Notes under the pieces: model-generated | Seen by the model: the letters and a program-made list of their open reading frames with translations, nothing else | The model's database searches: none | What the model was told of the DNA's origin: nothing | In this document: positions 35,189 through 39,560 of the stretch, one piece after another | Position numbering within the stretch: the stretch's first letter is position 1 | Layout of the letters: each line of letters opens with the position of its first letter | Translations under genes and position numbers: made by a program | NCBI GenBank assembly: GCA_945861155.1 | Contig: CAMATN010000035.1 | Span: forward strand, 1 to 39,560 | DNA: 39,560 nucleotides | Reading direction: 5' to 3' | DNA from: Rhizobium sp. Q54 | GTDB lineage: Bacteria > Pseudomonadota > Alphaproteobacteria > ATCC43930 > CGMCC-115725

Positions 35189-36183
35189 GCCATGCCCGAC
35201 ACTGCTGCCGGAATTTCCACGGGCAGCCGGTTTTGCTCAGTCTCCCGGACGAGCCCGGCGAGAAATTCGATAAATCGGGGATCGATGCCCAATGTCGGCA
35301 CGCGATGATAGCCCACAACCCCGCTTTCCTCGGCCGCGCGGCGGTAGTCTCGGTCGAGTTCGACAAGCGTTTCCGAATGTTCGGAGACAAACGAGACCGG
35401 CACGACGACAACGGCAACCCTATCGCGACCCGCCCGGTGCAGCTCGTCCTCGACCGACGGTCCCAACCAGGCGAGCGGCCCGACCCGGCTCTGGTAGCAT
35501 ACGCGCCAATCGAGCCCCGGTCTCCCAAGCGCATTCACGACCGCGGTCGCCGTACTCTCGACTTCCTGCGGGTAAGAATCTCCCGCACGGACGATCTTCA
35601 ACGGCAATCCGTGCGCGCTGAACAGCAACCGAACGGACTGCGCCGCGGCGCCCGCAGTATCAAGCGCACCAGCAATCGGCCCAACCAGCGATGCGATGAA
35701 CCCCGGCGCGGCCGGATAAGACCGGATTTCCCGGGTCGCGGTAGCAAGACCCTGACACCTCGCCTCTTCGTGCCACGCTTGCTGCGAGGAGCCGGTGGTG
35801 GTGGTCGAAAATTGCGGATAGAGCGGTAGCAGCACGATGTTGTCCGGTTGCCATGCCTTGACCGCTTTCACCGCCGCCGCCGTCAGCGGATGCCAGTAGC
35901 GCATCGCGATAAAGCAGCGATATTCGGCGCCAAGCGCTTCCTCGAGCGCGCGTGCCTGGGCTTGCGTATTTGGCAGAAGCGGCGACGATCCGCCGAGTTG
36001 AGCGTAGATTGCCCGTGCGGTCCCGGCCCGGCGCGCGGCGATGAGCCAGGCCAGCGGCAGCCGCAACAGTTTGGGCAGATCGATGATCGCCGGGTCGCTG
36101 AACAGATTGTAGAGGAATGGCCGCACCGCATCGGGCGAGTCGGGTCCGCCCAGATTCATTAGCACGACCGCCCGGCGCGCCAT
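35185..36183 (-). CDS. hemH: Ferrochelatase
   Basis: This 332-residue enzyme inserts Fe2+ into protoporphyrin IX. It begins MARRAVVLMNLGGPDSPDAV. The active-site His is in LLFSAHGLP and the acidic partner in SFVSEHSETLVELDRDYR. YPQFSTTTTGS and VCYQSRVGPLAWLGPS are further conserved blocks. The ATG is one base after the hemE stop and the TGA overlaps hemJ. No C-terminal [2Fe-2S] cysteine cluster was seen. Confidence 0.96.
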   Translation of the reverse strand: MARRAVVLMNLGGPDSPDAVRPFLYNLFSDPAIIDLPKLLRLPLAWLIAARRAGTARAIYAQLGGSSPLLPNTQAQARALEEALGAEYRCFIAMRYWHPLTAAAVKAVKAWQPDNIVLLPLYPQFSTTTTGSSQQAWHEEARCQGLATATREIRSYPAAPGFIASLVGPIAGALDTAGAAAQSVRLLFSAHGLPLKIVRAGDSYPQEVESTATAVVNALGRPGLDWRVCYQSRVGPLAWLGPSVEDELHRAGRDRVAVVVVPVSFVSEHSETLVELDRDYRRAAEESGVVGYHRVPTLGIDPRFIEFLAGLVRETEQNRLPVEIPAAVSGMA

Positions 36184-36184
36184 G

Positions 36185-37228
36185 TCAGGTCCGGTCGACC
36201 GGCTGGGCCAACAGTCGCGCCAGCTCGGCGACATGCTCCGGCGGCGTCTGCGGCAGGACCCCGTGGCCGAGGTTGAAGACAAAGCCGCCATCGCCAAGCG
36301 CAGCGCGAATAGACGCGACAGCCCGCTCCAGCGCCGCCCCGCCGGCCAAAAGCGCCACCGGGTCAAGATTGCCCTGCACCGCCGTCAGGCTCTGTAGCCG
36401 CTCGCGCGCGACGCTGAGCGGGACCATTGTATCGAGCCCGATCGCGTCGATCCCGGTTTCAGCCGCATAGCGCTCGTAGAGATGCCCGGCGCCGCGCGGA
36501 AAGCCGATTACCGGCACCGTCGGAAAACGCCGTTTCAATGCGTCCCTGATCCGCCGCGTCGGCTCGATTACCCAGCAATCAAATTCCGCCTCCGGCAGGA
36601 TTCCAGCCCAGCTGTCGAAGAGTTGCACCGCATCGACCCCGGCCTCGATCTGGCCCGACAGATAGGCCGATGTGGCCTCGACGAGCAGCTCTATCAGCGC
36701 GGCAAACCCCGCCGGATCACGATAGGCCCAGATCTTGACTTGGCGGAAATCCCGGCTGGCCCCGCCCTCGACCATATAGGTCGCAACGGTCCACGGCGAC
36801 CCGGCAAACCCGATCAGCGCCGTTTGCGGCGGCAGGGCAGCGCGGCAGAGCCGCACGGTCTCGTAAACCGGGTCGAGCGCGACAATGCCGGCGAGGCTGA
36901 GCCCGGCAATCCCGGCATGTTCGTCCAGCGCGTCGAGCCGCGGTCCGTCGTCGCCAAAGCTCAGCCGTTGCCCGAGGGCCTGCGCCACCAGCAGGATGTC
37001 GGCGAACAGGATCGCGCCGTCCATGCCAAAGCGGCGGATCGGCTGCAATGTCGCCTCGGCCGCCAGCGCCGGGGTTAAGCAAAACTCGACGAAATTTGGC
37101 GACCGAGCCCGCAATGCTCGATATTCCGGCAGGTAACGCCCAGCCTGACGCATCAACCACCATGGCGGTCTGGCAAGGACTTCTCCAGCCAACGCACGGA
37201 GCAGCGGTTTCGCTTTGTCACCCGGCAT
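36185..37228 (-). CDS. hemE: Uroporphyrinogen decarboxylase
   Basis: This 347-residue cytoplasmic enzyme converts uroporphyrinogen III to coproporphyrinogen III. Key parts: ARPPWWLMRQAGRYLPEYRA with two substrate-binding arginines, FADILLVAQALG with the catalytic Asp, GFAGSPWTVATYMVEGG, DSWAG and VQGNLDP. NLGHGVLPQTPPEHV ends the fold. The ATG at 37228 gives the family N-terminus (MPGDKAKPLLRAL); further in-frame codons upstream fall in the probable origin. It is the first gene left of the oriC gap, as in Caulobacter. Confidence 0.96.
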   Translation of the reverse strand: MPGDKAKPLLRALAGEVLARPPWWLMRQAGRYLPEYRALRARSPNFVEFCLTPALAAEATLQPIRRFGMDGAILFADILLVAQALGQRLSFGDDGPRLDALDEHAGIAGLSLAGIVALDPVYETVRLCRAALPPQTALIGFAGSPWTVATYMVEGGASRDFRQVKIWAYRDPAGFAALIELLVEATSAYLSGQIEAGVDAVQLFDSWAGILPEAEFDCWVIEPTRRIRDALKRRFPTVPVIGFPRGAGHLYERYAAETGIDAIGLDTMVPLSVARERLQSLTAVQGNLDPVALLAGGAALERAVASIRAALGDGGFVFNLGHGVLPQTPPEHVAELARLLAQPVDRT

Positions 37229-37650
37229 CAGAGCCGATCCATCTTCTATTATAAGGTTTAACTCTAGTGATGTGGTAGATGTAGATGTGCGGGGGAAAGC
37301 GGGGATAAGCGGATATTCCTGATTGTTCCCCGCCACGGTGACGGCGATGTTTGGTTTGCGACAGCTTGGTGCATAACGCTAGAATCCCGTGCCCACCCCG
37401 TACGGATTGGCATGGCGGCGGTCGCGTATGAAAGCGGGAAAACAGACTTGGCCACATAACCATCCCGATCGGCGGAGACTGAGGATAAGGTGACTGGCCG
37501 GTTGATAACGATCGGATTCGTGATGGCGTATCGGGGACAGCAATCGCGACGCCCGGAAATCCCCGCGGTTCTTCCCGTTATGCGACGGTTGATCCCCAGG
37601 ATGGTCCCCAGGGCGGTTCCCTCGACCCACGGCAACCCCGCGAGAGCCCG
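37229..37650. other. Probable chromosomal replication origin (oriC)
   Basis: A 422-bp gap without a gene lies between divergent hemE and ppsR. In Caulobacter and Rickettsia the mapped or proposed origin lies beside hemE. Near hemE there is an A/T-richer stretch (about 37240-37290) that could unwind. DnaA-box-like sites, compared with TTATCCACA: minus strand 37480-37488 TTATCCTCA (8/9), 37300-37308 TTATCCCCG (7/9), 37500-37508 TTATCAACC (7/9); plus strand 37590-37598 TGATCCCCA (7/9). No full CtrA site (TTAA-N7-TTAA) was found by eye. Flanking genes point away on both sides. Confidence 0.7.
37248..37253 (-). promoter_or_regulatory. Possible hemE -10 element inside the origin gap
   Basis: A perfect TATAAT on the minus strand, about 20 bases before the hemE ATG. 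No good -35 was found at 16-18 bp, and the leader would be very short. In Caulobacter a hemE promoter lies inside oriC, so the position is suggestive. The same bases may belong to the A/T-rich unwinding region. Confidence 0.35.
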
Positions 37651-38475
37651 GTGGCACTGACCCGGTTTCATCTTCACCTCGTCTCCGATTCGACCGGGGA
37701 TACGGTCCACTCCGTCGCGCGTGCCTGCCTCGTGCAGTTTGACGAGGCGCAGGCGATCGAGCATGTCTGGAGCATGGTGCGGACGCGCAGTCAGATTGAT
37801 CGCGTCATCGCCGGGGTCGAGGCCAATCGCGGGCTCGTCCTGTTCACGATGGTCAACGATGCGCTGCGCCAGCTTCTTCAGGAGGAATGCCGCCGGTTGC
37901 AGGTGCCGGCGATTCCCGTCCTTGATCCGGTTATCGGTGCGCTGGCTGCCTATCTCGGGCGCGAGAGCCGGGGGCTTCCCGGGAAGCAGCACCTGCTCGA
38001 CCGCGAGTATTTCGCCCGTATCGACGCGATGACCTTTGCCATCAACCATGATGATGGCCAATCGAGCTGGGGGATCAATGACGCGGATGTGTGCCTCGTC
38101 GGGGTGTCGCGGTCGTCGAAAACCCCGACCTGCCTCTATCTGGCCAATCGCGGGATCAAAGCGGCAAACGTGCCGTTCGTGCCCGGCGTCGCGTTGCCGG
38201 CGGAATTGTTTACCGCCGAGAAGCCGCTGATTGTCGGGCTGACCAATGACCCGGAGAGGCTGATCCATCTGCGCCGCAACCGGCTCAGCATGCTCGATCA
38301 CAACGAGGCGACGGATTACACCGACCTCGAGGCGGTGCGTGCCGAGGTGCGCGAGGCGCGTCGCGTCTTTTCGCAACGGCATTGGCCGGTCATCGATGTA
38401 ACCCGCCGCTCGATCGAGGAGACAGCATCCTCGATCCACAAATTGCTGATGCGGCGGCATGGCAGCGACGCTTGA
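37651..38475 (+). CDS. ppsR: PEP synthase/PPDK regulatory protein (DUF299)
   Basis: This 274-residue bifunctional kinase/Pi-dependent phosphorylase controls pyruvate phosphate dikinase or PEP synthase. It opens FHLHLVSDSTGDTVHSVARA; the P-loop-like nucleotide site is GVSRSSKTPTCLYLA at 151-165. NVPFVPGVALPAELF and GLTNDPERLIHLRRNRL follow, with the end SIEETASSIHKLL. The start is a GTG at 37651. It is the first gene right of the origin gap, as RP001 is in Rickettsia and CC0001 in Caulobacter, by recollection. It overlaps maf by 17 bp. Confidence 0.93.
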   Translation: MALTRFHLHLVSDSTGDTVHSVARACLVQFDEAQAIEHVWSMVRTRSQIDRVIAGVEANRGLVLFTMVNDALRQLLQEECRRLQVPAIPVLDPVIGALAAYLGRESRGLPGKQHLLDREYFARIDAMTFAINHDDGQSSWGINDADVCLVGVSRSSKTPTCLYLANRGIKAANVPFVPGVALPAELFTAEKPLIVGLTNDPERLIHLRRNRLSMLDHNEATDYTDLEAVRAEVREARRVFSQRHWPVIDVTRRSIEETASSIHKLLMRRHGSDA

Positions 38476-39067
38476 GCGGATCGTCCTGGCTTCCGCGAGT
38501 CTGGCCCGAGCGGCAGTGCTTCGAGCGGCCGGGATCGCGTTCTCGGTCGAACCGGCGTCGATCGACGAAGCGCGGATCAAAGAGGATTCGCGCCGCGCCG
38601 GCGCTTCGGCGCTGGAATGCGCGATGGCGCTTGCCGCTGAAAAGGCCTGCGTAATCTCGCGCCGCGACCCCGGGGCGTTGGTGATCGGCGGCGATCAGAT
38701 TCTGGTCATCGGAGCGCAGTGGTTCGATAAGCCGGGCGATCTGGCCGAGGCCCGCGCGCAGCTGCGTCTGCTGCGTGGGCGCACCCACACGCTCGCGACC
38801 GCTCTGTGCGTCGCGCAAGGCGGCGCCCCGCTGTGGCGGGTGACGAGCACGCCGGAACTGACGATGCGCCCGTTCAGCGACGCCTTCCTCGACTCGTATA
38901 TCGCAGAGGAGGGCGAATCGCTGCTCGGGTCGGTCGGCGCCTACCGGCTGGAGGGTCGAGGCGTGCAGCTGTTCTCGCGGATAGCCGGCGATCACTTTGC
39001 CGTGCTCGGCCTGCCGCTGCTAGAACTGCTGGCCTTGTTGCGCGAGCGCGGCGTGGCGTCGACCTGA
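38459..39067 (+). CDS. maf: Maf/YceF-family nucleotide pyrophosphatase
   Basis: A 202-residue Maf-fold protein, expected to hydrolyse (modified) nucleoside triphosphates to monophosphates. The N-terminal motif reads IVLASASLARAAVLRAAGI, where most members have S-x-S-P-R-R. The catalytic-type Asp is in VIGGDQIL; WFDKP, RGRTHTL and GSVGAYRLEGRGVQLFSRI are the other family blocks. The ATG lies inside the end of ppsR. It is followed by aroE in the order conserved beside alphaproteobacterial origins. Confidence 0.9.
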   Translation: MAATLERIVLASASLARAAVLRAAGIAFSVEPASIDEARIKEDSRRAGASALECAMALAAEKACVISRRDPGALVIGGDQILVIGAQWFDKPGDLAEARAQLRLLRGRTHTLATALCVAQGGAPLWRVTSTPELTMRPFSDAFLDSYIAEEGESLLGSVGAYRLEGRGVQLFSRIAGDHFAVLGLPLLELLALLRERGVAST

Positions 39068-39116
39068 CAGCGGTGACGAGAACCAAGCGATGAGGCCGGG
39101 GATGAGGGCCGGGGGG

Positions 39117-39560
39117 ATGAGGATCACGGGCAGGACGCGACTTGCCGGGATCATGGGCTGGCCGGTTGGCCACTCGCGCTCGCCGGCACTGCATAATTTC
39201 TGGCTCGACGAGCACGGTATTGATGGCGCGTATGTGCCGCTGCCGGTGCGGCCCGAGCAGCTCGGCGAGGCGCTGCGCGCGCTGCCGGTGCTCGGGTTTC
39301 GCGGCTGTAACTTGACGATTCCGCACAAGGAGATGGCGCTCGCGATCGTCGATCGGGTGGAGCCGCTCGCCCGCCGCATCGGGGCGGTCAACACGATCAT
39401 CGTCGCGGCGGACGGCGCGCTGGAGGGGCGCAACACCGACGCGTACGGGTTTCGCGAGAATTTGCGCGACGGCGCCCCCGAATGGGACGCTGCGGCAGGT
39501 CCGGCCGTCGTGCTTGGCGCCGGTGGGGCCGCCCGCGCCGTCTCGGCGGCGCTCGTCGAG
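39117..39560 (+). CDS. aroE: Shikimate dehydrogenase, 5' part (runs off the window)
   Basis: The first 148 codons of the NADP-dependent enzyme that reduces 3-dehydroshikimate to shikimate in aromatic amino acid synthesis. Shikimate ligands are seen: Ser20 and Ser22 (VGHSRSPALHN), catalytic Lys71 (TIPHKE), Asn92 (AVNTI) and catalytic Asp108 (NTDAYGF). The NADP loop GAGGAAR is at 134-140. In-frame ATGs at 39090 and 39102 are alternative starts; 39117 matches family alignment best. There is no stop before the window end. Confidence 0.94.
   Translation, partial: MRITGRTRLAGIMGWPVGHSRSPALHNFWLDEHGIDGAYVPLPVRPEQLGEALRALPVLGFRGCNLTIPHKEMALAIVDRVEPLARRIGAVNTIIVAADGALEGRNTDAYGFRENLRDGAPEWDAAAGPAVVLGAGGAARAVSAALVE

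Overview
The window is high-GC chromosomal DNA of an alphaproteobacterium, most likely Rhodospirillales or a close relative. Three things support this. The order ffh-rpsP-rimM-trmD-rplS-leuC-leuD-leuB, with asd further on, is typical of the class. The order rho-hemJ-hemH-hemE / gap / ppsR-maf-aroE is the arrangement known around alphaproteobacterial chromosome origins. Intergenic gaps also carry several families of palindromic repeats common in these genomes. No phage, insertion sequence, CRISPR array, rRNA or tRNA gene was seen.

Layout: (1) 1-6.1 kb holds a complete branched-chain amino acid ABC transporter on the minus strand (livH-livM-livG-livF-livK, with overlapping reading frames), preceded by a dienelactone hydrolase-family gene. 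(2) 6.2-8.6 kb has an exported protein of unknown role divergent from a RidA-family gene and a predicted N-acyltransferase. (3) 8.8-12.3 kb has a TVP38/TMEM64 membrane protein translationally coupled to a FAD disulfide oxidoreductase, then a convergent RlmI-type rRNA methyltransferase. (4) 12.5-20.4 kb is the SRP/ribosome operon running into leuCDB. leuC and leuD are separated by two small unknown genes. (5) 20.4-25.0 kb is a minus-strand accessory block lying between leuB and asd: DUF962 protein, AhpD/CMD-like protein, VOC protein, SDR, iron-type alcohol dehydrogenase, then a VapBC-like toxin-antitoxin pair. (6) 25.1-29.1 kb has asd and the YejE/YejF half of a peptide ABC importer. (7) 29.2-33.3 kb has a secreted-protein gene cut by one in-frame amber codon, a threonine synthase-like gene, folD, and an exported Met/Gln/Pro-rich protein with a good terminator. 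(8) 33.3-39.6 kb has rho and late haem genes on the minus strand, a 422-bp non-coding gap that is probably the replication origin (oriC), and ppsR-maf-aroE on the plus strand; aroE runs off the window.

The most interesting points are the probable oriC at 37229-37650; a 47-bp palindromic element present inside two unrelated coding regions in different reading frames (FAD oxidoreductase and RimM, 44/47 bases identical); the amber-interrupted secreted protein; and the insertions splitting leuC/leuD and leuB/asd. Most of the rest is ordinary housekeeping. All family calls come from reading motifs by eye; no database search was possible.
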